NCBI GenBank assembly: GCA_903970295.1
Contig: CAJCHQ010000654.1
Location: 1 to 7,524, forward strand
Length of the DNA stretch: 7,524 nt
Source: Bryobacterales bacterium
GTDB lineage: Bacteria > Cyanobacteriota > Vampirovibrionia > Obscuribacterales > Obscuribacteraceae
Direction: 5' to 3'
Made by a program: the position numbers and the translations under genes. The notes beneath the pieces are model-generated. The model made no database searches. It worked only from the letters and a program-made list of their open reading frames with translations, and was not told the DNA's origin. This document shows positions 1-6,532 of the stretch, one piece after another; the first letter of the stretch is position 1, and each line of letters starts with the position of its first letter.

Positions 1-600
1 GCTTTTACAGCTAATCGGCCGGTTGAGCACCCTGGCGGACTGCAAACCCAGCCAGGCAACGGAGTCGGAGGAAGTGGCGGCGGCAATGTAACCCCATTCC
101 CGAGGGTGGCCAGCACACCTGCAGGTTCAACACCTAGCGCGACGACGTGGCGTAATCCCAATATCTTCGACCAGATCGCCAATGCCGGGCAAACTGTCGT
201 CAGTGTGAATGTAGTGCTCGTCCTCTGTGACAATCCGAATTGGACATCCAGTGGCATCACGATTCAACCGGGGCAGAAAATTTGGATTGATACGCAAGCA
301 GTCGGTCAATGGTGGACTCCCGGTTTGCCGGTACGCGATGCCAACGGCATCCCCAACGATCCGGGTTGCCCTGGCGTCGAGTGTCAGGCAGCGAACTTCA
401 ACTCTCTAGTTGGAGTGATAGGCATCACCGGACCAATTCAGGCAAACACTGCGAACTCCTTTTTCCTGGGCAATCAACAATTCAATTATCCGCCTACCGG
501 CACAGGACTGTTCTCAATGGCCAATAACGATTGGGATTTTGGCACAGTGGGCGATATGGCCTATGGGGCACAGATGGTAAGAGTGATTATCACGAACTAG
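1..600 (+). CDS. C-terminal part of a surface protein with a PA-IL (LecA)-like lectin domain
   Basis: The frame is open from base 1 and ends in TAG at 598-600, leaving the last 199 residues of a longer protein. The GTG at 106 is internal to the open frame and need not be a start. Residues 1-45 are rich in Gly, Pro, Ser and Thr (for example GVGGSGGGN) and look like a linker. From about residue 75 to 199 the order of motifs resembles the LecA/PA-IL fold. These are a Trp/Gly strand and turn (NWTSSGITIQPGQKIWI), two Cys five residues apart (123 and 128, compare CHDAFC in LecA), a LVGVIG strand, an FFLG strand, an NND motif with Asp177 at the place of the LecA calcium/sugar Asp, and a final VRVIIT strand. 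Other LecA ligand residues are not clearly kept, so sugar binding is unproven. The following genes are TadG- and TadE-like, which suggests a surface or pilus-tip role. The fold call is by eye and moderate. Confidence 0.75.
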   Translation, partial: AFTANRPVEHPGGLQTQPGNGVGGSGGGNVTPFPRVASTPAGSTPSATTWRNPNIFDQIANAGQTVVSVNVVLVLCDNPNWTSSGITIQPGQKIWIDTQAVGQWWTPGLPVRDANGIPNDPGCPGVECQAANFNSLVGVIGITGPIQANTANSFFLGNQQFNYPPTGTGLFSMANNDWDFGTVGDMAYGAQMVRVIITN

Positions 601-608
601 ATTTCCAG

Positions 609-641
609 ATCGCGCCGCAAAAATATCGCGCCCGAAAAAAT
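609..641. repeat. Imperfect tandem repeat just after the lectin-like gene
   Basis: Two adjacent units, ATCGCGCCGCAAAAAT (609-624) and ATCGCGCCCGAAAAAAT (625-641), start eight bases after the stop codon. They differ by one inserted base and a swapped G/C. The role is unknown; a duplicated protein-binding site or a slippage duplication would both fit. Confidence 0.6.
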
Positions 642-693
642 AAACAGCCGCCGCCTGTAATTTTCGTCAGAGAAGCCCGTAGGAACTGAATTC

Positions 694-728
694 GGAGGCA
701 AAGCTCGATCGTGTTAGCACCTCCTTTT
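694..728 (+). terminator. Possible Rho-independent terminator
   Basis: GGAGG (694-698) pairs with CCTCC (720-724), and an inner GCT/AGC pair surrounds a loop. TTTT follows directly at 725-728. It lies 94 bases downstream of the lectin-like gene and about 150 bases before the TadG-like gene, so it could separate them transcriptionally. The outer stem is only five pairs with an internal loop and the T run is short, so strength is uncertain. Confidence 0.4.
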
Positions 729-879
729 AAGGCAGTAGATGTATGGAAATTTGAATATTGCTGGGTATAGAAACAATATCCACTACTTATGGTTCGAGCG
801 AGCATCGCCCAGGAGTAGATACATATTGATTTTGTTTGGTGATAGGGGGCGTGCACTGAATGGTCATTGAAGCCAAGCA

Positions 880-2490
880 ATGAAGAGACGAAATACTCGA
901 GGAGCTTCACTCGTTTTGAGCATCGCCATCTTTGGCGGGCTGGCGTTAATGATTATGCTTTTCTGCCTCAAGTTTACTGGCTTCATGGGCAGTTATCACG
1001 AGCAAAGGTCGGCGATCGAAGCAGCCGCTCTTGCCGCCGCCAAAGATCTATCAGCAATCGTCATTGTCGATCCTAACTTCGGTCTGATCGGTCTGTCAGA
1101 CTGCAGTCCAGTTGGCACTGCCACTGCAGCCGGTGATGGCTATTACACACCAGTCACCGGCATCAACACCCTGCTTGGCACAATCAGACTGGACATGATT
1201 ATCGCCACCTATCTTCAAGATCCGGTAATGACACAGCTCGCTCAGGCCGACTACAAAAACGCCTTAGTGGCGCAAAAAAATCTGGTCAGCGCACTCAATG
1301 CCGCAGTTGCTCCAGGCGGCACTTTACAAAATGCCAACGGCGAAATTCTCAATCCGATGCAAGATGCAACCGATGCTTACAAATCCAACAAGGTCCATCT
1401 GGTTGTCGCTCAATCATCTACGCTGGTCCCAGGCAGTCTCAAATTAGCGCTGGGCTACGTGGACGGACTGGCCACGAGAACTCCGATTCCACAACCACAG
1501 AGTGTTGCTTCGGTATCTTCGACACAGCAGTCTCAGGGCTTTTACGTGCCCGACGCCGTAATCAATTACAACAACACCCCTTTCGTTTTCGCCGCTCAAG
1601 GTGCCAATACCACTCTTGTCGACTTTAGAGCTTTTCAAACCAGCATAGCCGGCCTGCCTTTTAGCACACCTGCGGTGATCAAAGTCGATGCTGATGAACA
1701 ATACACAGAAAACGAATCTTTAACGAGAACGATCCATGCAACTGCCGCTGCACTTGCTGGCACCATCGTCGATCAACGCCCTAATCCAGGAGCTTTCACG
1801 ATTACGTTCACTGACGGTCCGGTGCCAGAGATCGTCCAACCAGGTGACCTTATCAACAATGCTCAAGTGCAAACTGATCCGACAGATATCATGCAAACTC
1901 CGCTTACTGGCGACTATCCGCAGACGGCTCTATCAAATTTTCAGTTGCCGGCTTTGCCTGACGCCAGTCCCGATCATCCCAAATTCGAAAATGTTTTCAG
2001 CGTCGCCTTTTACGACTGGCTCAAACGAGGTGGTTTGACCGTCAACGTGCAATCAGTGATCAATATGCTGCTGACACCGATGAATTACGGCGCCGGTGGA
2101 CCGCAGCAACAGCGATTTCACCTCACATCTTCCGGAGCGATTACCAACGACAGCATTCCCTGGGGACAGACAGATCTATGTGTCAGCAACAAGCAATTCA
2201 GAGCAATCAGTGGTCTGGGCATCGTCAGCTCAAATGCATATAGCTACGATCTGCAAATTACCGACTACGTGCATGCGCCAGGCGCAGCCAAAGGCGGATT
2301 GCATGCTGGTGAACCACTCAACGTCCCAGGAACTACCGGTGCCAATCCTAATGCAGCAACGTATACGGCCGGTTCCATGTACGAGAATATGACCTGGCCG
2401 TATCAAGAGTTTCTAACCGGCAGTGGCGTGCGCCCTACATACAACAAAGAAGGGATCGCCATGGATTTTACGATCCGCAGGAGACACTGA
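880..2490 (+). CDS. TadG-like pilus assembly / surface protein
   Basis: 536 residues. A basic leader (MKRRNTRG) is followed by a hydrophobic segment at about residues 9-35 and then AIEAAALAAAKDL at 45-57. A basic start, one transmembrane helix and an Ala-rich helix with a 'DAAALAAA'-like motif form the usual N-terminus of TadG-family proteins of Flp/Tad pilus loci. There is no Glu five residues after Gly8, so it is not a processed prepilin of the usual type. The rest, about 480 residues, is polar, rich in Asn, Thr and Pro, and should lie outside the membrane; I recognise no enzyme motif in it. The ATG at 880 is chosen because it gives the short basic leader; no good Shine-Dalgarno precedes it. 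The TadE-like gene follows 37 bases later. Family assignment rests on the N-terminus and context. Confidence 0.8.
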   Translation: MKRRNTRGASLVLSIAIFGGLALMIMLFCLKFTGFMGSYHEQRSAIEAAALAAAKDLSAIVIVDPNFGLIGLSDCSPVGTATAAGDGYYTPVTGINTLLGTIRLDMIIATYLQDPVMTQLAQADYKNALVAQKNLVSALNAAVAPGGTLQNANGEILNPMQDATDAYKSNKVHLVVAQSSTLVPGSLKLALGYVDGLATRTPIPQPQSVASVSSTQQSQGFYVPDAVINYNNTPFVFAAQGANTTLVDFRAFQTSIAGLPFSTPAVIKVDADEQYTENESLTRTIHATAAALAGTIVDQRPNPGAFTITFTDGPVPEIVQPGDLINNAQVQTDPTDIMQTPLTGDYPQTALSNFQLPALPDASPDHPKFENVFSVAFYDWLKRGGLTVNVQSVINMLLTPMNYGAGGPQQQRFHLTSSGAITNDSIPWGQTDLCVSNKQFRAISGLGIVSSNAYSYDLQITDYVHAPGAAKGGLHAGEPLNVPGTTGANPNAATYTAGSMYENMTWPYQEFLTGSGVRPTYNKEGIAMDFTIRRRH

Positions 2491-2527
2491 CACAGGGCTT
2501 GGGGGCCACGTGAACTTAAGAACAAGA

Positions 2528-3001
2528 ATGAAAAGGAAGAAAGAGGGAGCTTCAATTCTCGAAATGGTCGTGGGATTGATGGTGGTCATTCCCGTCATGC
2601 TCTTGCTTATAGATCTCGTCTTGATCACCCTCGGCGTGCAAATAAACGATCACGCAGCCAGAGAAGCGGATCGTCTAGCGGCCTCGGGGGATCCAAATCA
2701 AGCCGTGTCCCGAGCACAAGCCGTCATCGATCGCCTCAATAAAAGCACTGGCGGCTATGTTAGCAAGCTTACTTTGAAGAGTTTGACGTTCGCACCGACC
2801 GATCTGCTGACGACCGAAGCAGCCCTCGTACCCTACGGCGGAGTTGTTCAGGGCAGCGTCACAGTTAACACCGAAGTGACTGTGACACCAATCGCAATAT
2901 CATGCGTTTACAGCGGTCCGTACACTTTTCAATCCTCACAAACTTGTCCGATTACCTATGAAGTGCCAAATACGGCAGGTGGTCAACCTGTTGCTCCGTA
3001 A
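2528..3001 (+). CDS. TadE-like pseudopilin
   Basis: 157 residues from the ATG at 2528. The start MKRKKEG/ASILEMVVGLMVV has a short basic leader, Gly at -1 and Glu at +5 before a hydrophobic helix (to about residue 31). This is the type IV prepilin/TadE processing pattern, in which TadE-family pseudopilins are cut by a prepilin peptidase. A helix containing AAREADRLAASGDPNQA follows, then a beta-rich C-terminal region with Cys126 and Cys140, which could form a disulfide outside the membrane. The frame is open further upstream and a GTG at 2510 is possible, but it would give an untypical leader. The product is probably a minor pilin-like subunit working with the preceding TadG-like protein. No clear ribosome binding site is seen; a 37-base gap to the previous stop suggests cotranscription. 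Confidence 0.85.
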   Translation: MKRKKEGASILEMVVGLMVVIPVMLLLIDLVLITLGVQINDHAAREADRLAASGDPNQAVSRAQAVIDRLNKSTGGYVSKLTLKSLTFAPTDLLTTEAALVPYGGVVQGSVTVNTEVTVTPIAISCVYSGPYTFQSSQTCPITYEVPNTAGGQPVAP

Positions 3002-3041
3002 AGATCGCTGCTCGAACCTAATTTGCGAACTGCTCCTCTAA

Positions 3042-4973
3042 ATGCCATCCGATCAAAGCGACGCATCTTCGAACAAAAACAAAGCCACGGCAACTGCAAC
3101 CGAGGAATTGAACTTGCACTCTGAAACAAATGCAATCGATGCAGCTGAACCCGAGCCACCCGGCTTACCTGAACCGAGCGGAACAAGCGGCGCAGATAAA
3201 CAGACAAAAGAAGTGGTCATCAAAGACAAGCGCCGCAATCGAAAGCTCTTTGTTATTTCTTCTCACCAATCACGCGCCGCCCGCGACGGCAAACCAGCCT
3301 TAGCCGCCCAGCAGAATGTCGACCGTTGTCTGGAGAATGGCGACGAGGCCACGGGGAAAAATGATTTCGAGCGCGCCGCCAGGGGTTACGAGGACGCGCT
3401 CGTCATGCTGGAGGAGCTCGATCAAGACAATCACTCAAAAGCGAGCGAATGTCTGCAAAATTTGGTCAATGCACAGCTACAACTCGAAGATCCTGACAAA
3501 GCGCTTTTGTCCCTGAGAAAGCTTTGCAAACTGGATGCGGAAGTAGCGAAGAGCCATCAGACTGTGGCTCTCCTGGGTGAAGTCGGTGCATTGTATGAAA
3601 GCAAAGGTGCATTTGATCAAGCCCGGACGATCTATCTCGAGGCATTGTCATTAGCCAGTGACGTGCTGCCACCCAATGATCCAGTAGCCGAGTGGCTCAA
3701 CCAGGCATACATAGACTTGCAGAGGCAACAGTCATCTAACTCAGGTTTATCCGATCACATAAAAGATACTGAGGCACAGAATCTTCTGGCTGCGCGGAAG
3801 CACACCACAAGTCAGTTGGCTGAAATTCCCACGCCTAAAACTATCAAACCGACGGAAAACAAGAGCAGTCGACCAAATAAATTCGCCACTAGATTTGCGG
3901 GGGCAGCCAACCGTGCATTCGACCGCAAAGAGCTGCGAGAAATATTGCATGCCCCATGGTTTTCCGTGGTGGTGACAGTGCTTCTGCTTTGTTGCTGCGT
4001 AAAATTTTGTGCCGTAATTCAATCCGGGCCGAGGGTGGCGGACAAAACACCAGTGGCTATCCCGACCGATTTCAGCGGTATGGAATATACATCCTGCGAT
4101 CACAATGTATCGGTCAAATTTTCGCCCAATAGTGAATGCACGATCCTCAATTCCGGACAAGCGACAAAAGCCAGTTACAAGCTGCTCAACCGAGATTGGC
4201 TCGACTTGCGAACAATTTTCTGCGGCTACTTGAGCAGAAAAGAATTCTGGTATCAATGCGATGCAAATCGATTGCTTGGTGCCGACAGAGTCGCACTGTA
4301 CAACCCCAATTCGCCTGAATTAGCCGTAGTCAGACGAATGTGGTGGTACGCTGATTACGCCCAAAAGTGTTACAAGGAAAGCAGACGATATCCGTCAGAT
4401 GCGGAGAAATGCAAAGAAGCGGATGCCAGCTTTGTCTACAACAATCCAATTACCGGTCAAGCCGACTATGCCGCAATCATTCTCCAGAAAGAACTAAATT
4501 CCGATATCGACCTGACCACTCGCGGCGTGAACGATCGCCATTGGCGACCAGGGGCGATTCTTTGTTTGTGCAGCAACTTCCAAAAATTCTTGATTCAGGG
4601 ATTCGACAGTTATGGTCGACCTTTCCCCAGTTCCGATCCCAACCGCTATTTCGCGATCGAATGCAAAAATGGAGCGATTCTGACCAAGCACGAACCAGAT
4701 CATTCAGTCAGCCCGGGTATAGACAATGGCGCTTCCGTGCCGACAAAGGTCTTTCTTTGCGAAAATCCAAATATAGAAAGCACAGTGCAATGGCTGCGAA
4801 AATTCTTTCAGATTCTGCTCTGGACTATATTTTCACTGGCGTGCTTATTCTGCTACTCAAGCCATAAGTCGAAGGGCGTGCGCAAAGCCAAAAGCGCTAG
4901 CATTGTCGCTGTCACTGTTTCAATCATGCTGCTAGCGATCTGGTACATGCTGGCGTGGCAATCGATCACTTAA
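3042..4973 (+). CDS. TPR-domain membrane protein with Cys-rich external domain
   Basis: 643 residues. Residues 1-90 are polar and low in complexity (Ala, Glu, Pro, Lys). Residues about 92-225 contain helical repeats with TPR spacing, such as NDFERAARGYEDALVML and GAFDQARTIYLEALSLA. A hydrophobic helix at about 305-327 contains CCC. The segment about 328-589 holds ten cysteines. It includes a stretch at about 433-474 with W-Y-x(n)-RRYPSDAEKC and FVYNNPITG, resembling the C-terminal part of type II secretion or pilin-like proteins (inference). Two more helices lie at about 590-607 and 619-638, with a Lys/Arg-rich loop between them. By the positive-inside rule, the TPR part and that loop are cytoplasmic and the Cys-rich domain is external. 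It follows the TadE-like gene by 40 bases, so it may be an envelope partner of the pilus-like system. I do not recognise a named family for the whole protein. Confidence 0.85.
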   Translation: MPSDQSDASSNKNKATATATEELNLHSETNAIDAAEPEPPGLPEPSGTSGADKQTKEVVIKDKRRNRKLFVISSHQSRAARDGKPALAAQQNVDRCLENGDEATGKNDFERAARGYEDALVMLEELDQDNHSKASECLQNLVNAQLQLEDPDKALLSLRKLCKLDAEVAKSHQTVALLGEVGALYESKGAFDQARTIYLEALSLASDVLPPNDPVAEWLNQAYIDLQRQQSSNSGLSDHIKDTEAQNLLAARKHTTSQLAEIPTPKTIKPTENKSSRPNKFATRFAGAANRAFDRKELREILHAPWFSVVVTVLLLCCCVKFCAVIQSGPRVADKTPVAIPTDFSGMEYTSCDHNVSVKFSPNSECTILNSGQATKASYKLLNRDWLDLRTIFCGYLSRKEFWYQCDANRLLGADRVALYNPNSPELAVVRRMWWYADYAQKCYKESRRYPSDAEKCKEADASFVYNNPITGQADYAAIILQKELNSDIDLTTRGVNDRHWRPGAILCLCSNFQKFLIQGFDSYGRPFPSSDPNRYFAIECKNGAILTKHEPDHSVSPGIDNGASVPTKVFLCENPNIESTVQWLRKFFQILLWTIFSLACLFCYSSHKSKGVRKAKSASIVAVTVSIMLLAIWYMLAWQSIT

Positions 4974-5070
4974 CCGATAACGATTGAACTGACATCGGCG
5001 GCTCTAAGGCTCTTATCAGATTTGGTCTCAATCAGCGAGGCCGAAAGTAGTAGCTTTCAATTCGCGGCTC

Positions 5071-5487
5071 CTAAGCTGCTTGGTTCAAGTGTTTTGCGAG
5101 CATGCCATGCATATCGCTCATAGTGATTGGCTTGCAAATATAGTCGTCCATTCCCGCACTCAAGACACTGCTCTGCGCACCGGGCGTTCGATGCGAGAGC
5201 ACAGCCACAATTTTGGTCGAAAGATGTCGCTTCTGCTCTTGTTGGCGCACGAATTCAATAAAGATCCAGCCTGTGCATTCGGGTCGGCCCCAGCCAATTA
5301 GAATCAAAGGATAGTGATGTTTGCTAACAGCCTTAATTGCTTGCCGGCAGCTGTTGACCACACGTGCGGTGAGCCCGAAATATTGGAGCTGCATGAGGGC
5401 AATTCGTTGCCCGACTCTATAATGGTCGACAATCAAGATCGGTTGGTTTGCACCAAAAGTCGGCGTTATCTTAAGCTCAGTCTTCAT
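5071..5487 (-). CDS. Stand-alone degenerate response-regulator receiver domain
   Basis: 138 residues, the length of a single receiver domain with no output domain (CheY/Spo0F-like architecture). Strand 1 is QPILIVDH: Asp21 of the acidic pair remains but the second acid is His22. The phosphoacceptor site reads LILIGWGRPECTG, where a normal receiver has LILMDxxMPxxDG, so the Asp is Gly65. Ser98 occupies the Thr/Ser switch position and Lys119-Pro120 (CKP) is kept. The domain should fold but cannot be phosphorylated at the usual place, so it may act as a phosphorylation-independent binding module or be losing function. Only a weak GAG-like Shine-Dalgarno precedes the ATG. It lies 133 bases downstream of the 113-residue gene on the same strand and converges with the TPR gene. 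No histidine kinase is in the window. Confidence 0.88.
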   Translation of the reverse strand: MKTELKITPTFGANQPILIVDHYRVGQRIALMQLQYFGLTARVVNSCRQAIKAVSKHHYPLILIGWGRPECTGWIFIEFVRQQEQKRHLSTKIVAVLSHRTPGAQSSVLSAGMDDYICKPITMSDMHGMLAKHLNQAA

Positions 5488-5557
5488 AACTCACTCATTT
5501 TCTGTCTGCATTCTCCGTTTAATCAAAGCATTGTTTATGCCGGTTGGAATGCCGTGC

Positions 5558-5571
5558 GCCACTTAGGTGGC
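5558..5571. repeat. Perfect 5-bp hairpin GCCAC-TTAG-GTGGC
   Basis: An inverted repeat with a four-base loop in the gap between the two minus-strand genes. No T run follows on either strand, so it is not a typical terminator. It could be an RNA processing or stability element, or an operator for the receiver gene. Confidence 0.4.
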
Positions 5572-5600
5572 AGAAAGCAATTCCATTACGACAATCGCGC

Positions 5601-5614
5601 GCCCTTTGTAGGGC
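5601..5614. repeat. Perfect 5-bp hairpin GCCCT-TTGT-AGGGC
   Basis: A second inverted repeat with a four-base loop, seven bases past the stop of the 113-residue gene on the minus strand. It also lacks a T run. With the hairpin at 5558-5571 it forms a pair of similar-sized stem-loops between the two genes. Confidence 0.4.
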
Positions 5615-5620
5615 AATACT

Positions 5621-5962
5621 CTAAGCTGCAGTATAGCTCGATCTGGATTGTGTTGCCGGTTCTTCAAGTTTAAGCCCCAGTCGAAGCAACTCGGCAACCT
5701 GCATGGCATGATGGAGAATGTCGTCATCAGGCGTGTTCCAGTCATATTCAAAAACACTGACGCCGCGTGACATTGCTTCCTTGCACGGCTTCAGTTTGAC
5801 GCCTTTGGCAGCTGCTTCTACCTTGACGGCGGAATCGAATTGCCACCGCTCTGATTCTGTTGTATGGCAAGGAACGAAGCGATCCCATGTGGGTGGATCG
5901 TTTAGTTGTTCCGCAATCAAAAGCCAGTTCTTCGTGGGTGGCTGAAAAAGTTTGATGATCAT
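5621..5962 (-). CDS. Hypothetical protein, 113 residues
   Basis: I do not recognise this protein. It starts at an ATG preceded by AGGAGA six bases upstream, the best ribosome binding site in the window, which supports it over the overlapping frames. It has no signal peptide or membrane segment and should be cytoplasmic. Visible features are an aromatic N-terminal part (FQPPTKNWLLIAEQL, PTWDRF), a charged middle with VKVEAAAKGVKLKPCKEAM, an acidic FEYDWNTPDDDI and a probable amphipathic helix HHAMQVAELLRLGLKLEE near the C-terminus. The receiver-like gene follows on the same strand, so the two may be expressed together, although the 133-base gap with hairpins allows separate control. Both proteins end in Ala-Ala with the same codons and stop (GCA GCT TAG). 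Confidence 0.7.
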   Translation of the reverse strand: MIIKLFQPPTKNWLLIAEQLNDPPTWDRFVPCHTTESERWQFDSAVKVEAAAKGVKLKPCKEAMSRGVSVFEYDWNTPDDDILHHAMQVAELLRLGLKLEEPATQSRSSYTAA

Positions 5963-5968
5963 GATTTA

Positions 5969-5974
5969 TCTCCT
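5969..5974 (-). promoter_or_regulatory. Strong Shine-Dalgarno site for the 113-residue gene
   Basis: Read on the minus strand the sequence is AGGAGA, then TAAATC, then ATG. Spacing of six bases is near ideal. It fixes the start of the gene at 5962 and contrasts with the weak or absent sites before the other genes here. Confidence 0.75.
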
Positions 5975-6412
5975 GCGAACAAACTGAGGATCGCGTGCAT
6001 TCTGCTAAGAGGTCATTGCAGCAAAGCAACGCCGACACAAGCACGCAACCAGGGAACGAACACTTCTTTAAAAGGCGAGGCCGGTCAAGATTGAGCCAGA
6101 CTACTGCAATACTTAACGCTGCCGGCACAAAGGTACGAACAGATTTTGTCTGCCTGCCGATTGCCGTGTTGTCGCGTTAAGGCGCTTCTCATCGATTGAC
6201 CCAAATAGAGTTAGCATCTTCATTGTATCTCTATTCGCGCTGGCAAGAGCCTTCTTAATGGCGTATTTATGCGGATCGCCAGATCCTTGAGGACTTCTTT
6301 ATGAAGTACCAATCCCTGCAAAGCCGTTTCAGGTAATCGGCAACCATGTGACAGAGTTGCCCGGTAACTCCGAGTGTTAAGATGATGGTTCACTGCTTGA
6401 TGGGTGCAAGAC
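5975..6412. other. Intergenic region between the minus-strand pair and the glycosidase unit
   Basis: I see no convincing gene here on either strand. The open frames present are short, lack ribosome binding sites and use untypical starts or poor composition. The region should hold the promoters for the minus-strand pair and the plus-strand unit, but I cannot point to clear -35/-10 pairs. The only definite structure is the dyad at 6204-6235. Confidence 0.5.
6204..6235. repeat. 7-bp inverted repeat AATAGAG...CTCTATT
   Basis: Perfect 7-base arms at 6204-6210 and 6229-6235 are separated by 18 bases. Arm centres about 25 bases apart could suit a dimeric regulator, but a chance match is also possible. 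It lies between the divergent minus-strand pair and the plus-strand glycosidase unit. Confidence 0.25.
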
Positions 6413-6532
6413 ATGACCGCAAATCCGCAGAATCTAGAAGATGAAAATGCACGACTGCACGCCCTGCCAAAAGAACTGAACAACAAAGTTGAGACCTGTC
6501 ACGAACTGCGCTGCAGGCAATGTTGCAAATGA
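6413..6532 (+). CDS. Possible 39-residue ORF overlapping the glycosidase start
   Basis: ATG at 6413, TGA at 6530-6532. The product starts MTANPQNLEDENARLHALPK, looks helical and coiled-coil-like, and ends with a Cys-rich RCRQCCK. Its stop overlaps the ATG of the glycosidase as ATGA, a typical translational coupling arrangement, which is the main reason to list it. It has no clear ribosome binding site. It could be a leader peptide, a small protein, a decayed fragment of a longer helical protein, or chance. Confidence 0.3.
   Translation: MTANPQNLEDENARLHALPKELNNKVETCHELRCRQCCK

Noticed and set aside
691..730. Possible c-di-GMP (GEMM) riboswitch before the TadG-like gene, suggested by GGAGGCAAAGCTC
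   Set aside because: Only the GCAAAGC-like piece matches. The other conserved half with the GGTAGCCGGGTTACC-type segment is absent, and the same bases form a simpler terminator-like hairpin.
755..779. Inverted repeat ATATTG...CAATAT in the gap before the TadG-like gene
   Set aside because: Arms of six A/T-rich bases around a 13-base loop are expected by chance, and no clear promoter elements sit around it.
2423..2527. Longer N-terminus for the TadE-like protein starting inside the TadG-like gene
   Set aside because: The 35 extra residues overlap the end of the previous gene and would bury the short basic leader and Gly/Glu5 prepilin signal, which start naturally at 2528.
4974..5070. Bidirectional terminator between the convergent TPR and receiver genes
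   Set aside because: Only short stems (CCGAT/ATCGG and GAAAG/CTTTC) without T runs are present, which is too weak to call.
5748..6128. 126-residue minus-strand frame overlapping the 113-residue gene
   Set aside because: It has no ribosome binding site and an untypical composition rich in Cys, Arg and Ser. The other frame has an excellent ribosome binding site at 5969-5974.
5995..6180. 61-residue plus-strand frame in the intergenic region
   Set aside because: No ribosome binding site, no recognisable motif, and composition unlike the real genes around it.
6220..6486. 88-residue minus-strand frame
   Set aside because: It depends on a TTG start without a ribosome binding site and has a low-quality composition rich in Ser, Arg and Cys. 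It also overlaps the small plus-strand ORF.
6413..6532. Remnant of an IS66-type transposase, suggested by LEDENARLHAL
   Set aside because: The resemblance is limited to a generic coiled-coil heptad pattern. No inverted repeats, target duplication or other transposase motifs are visible.
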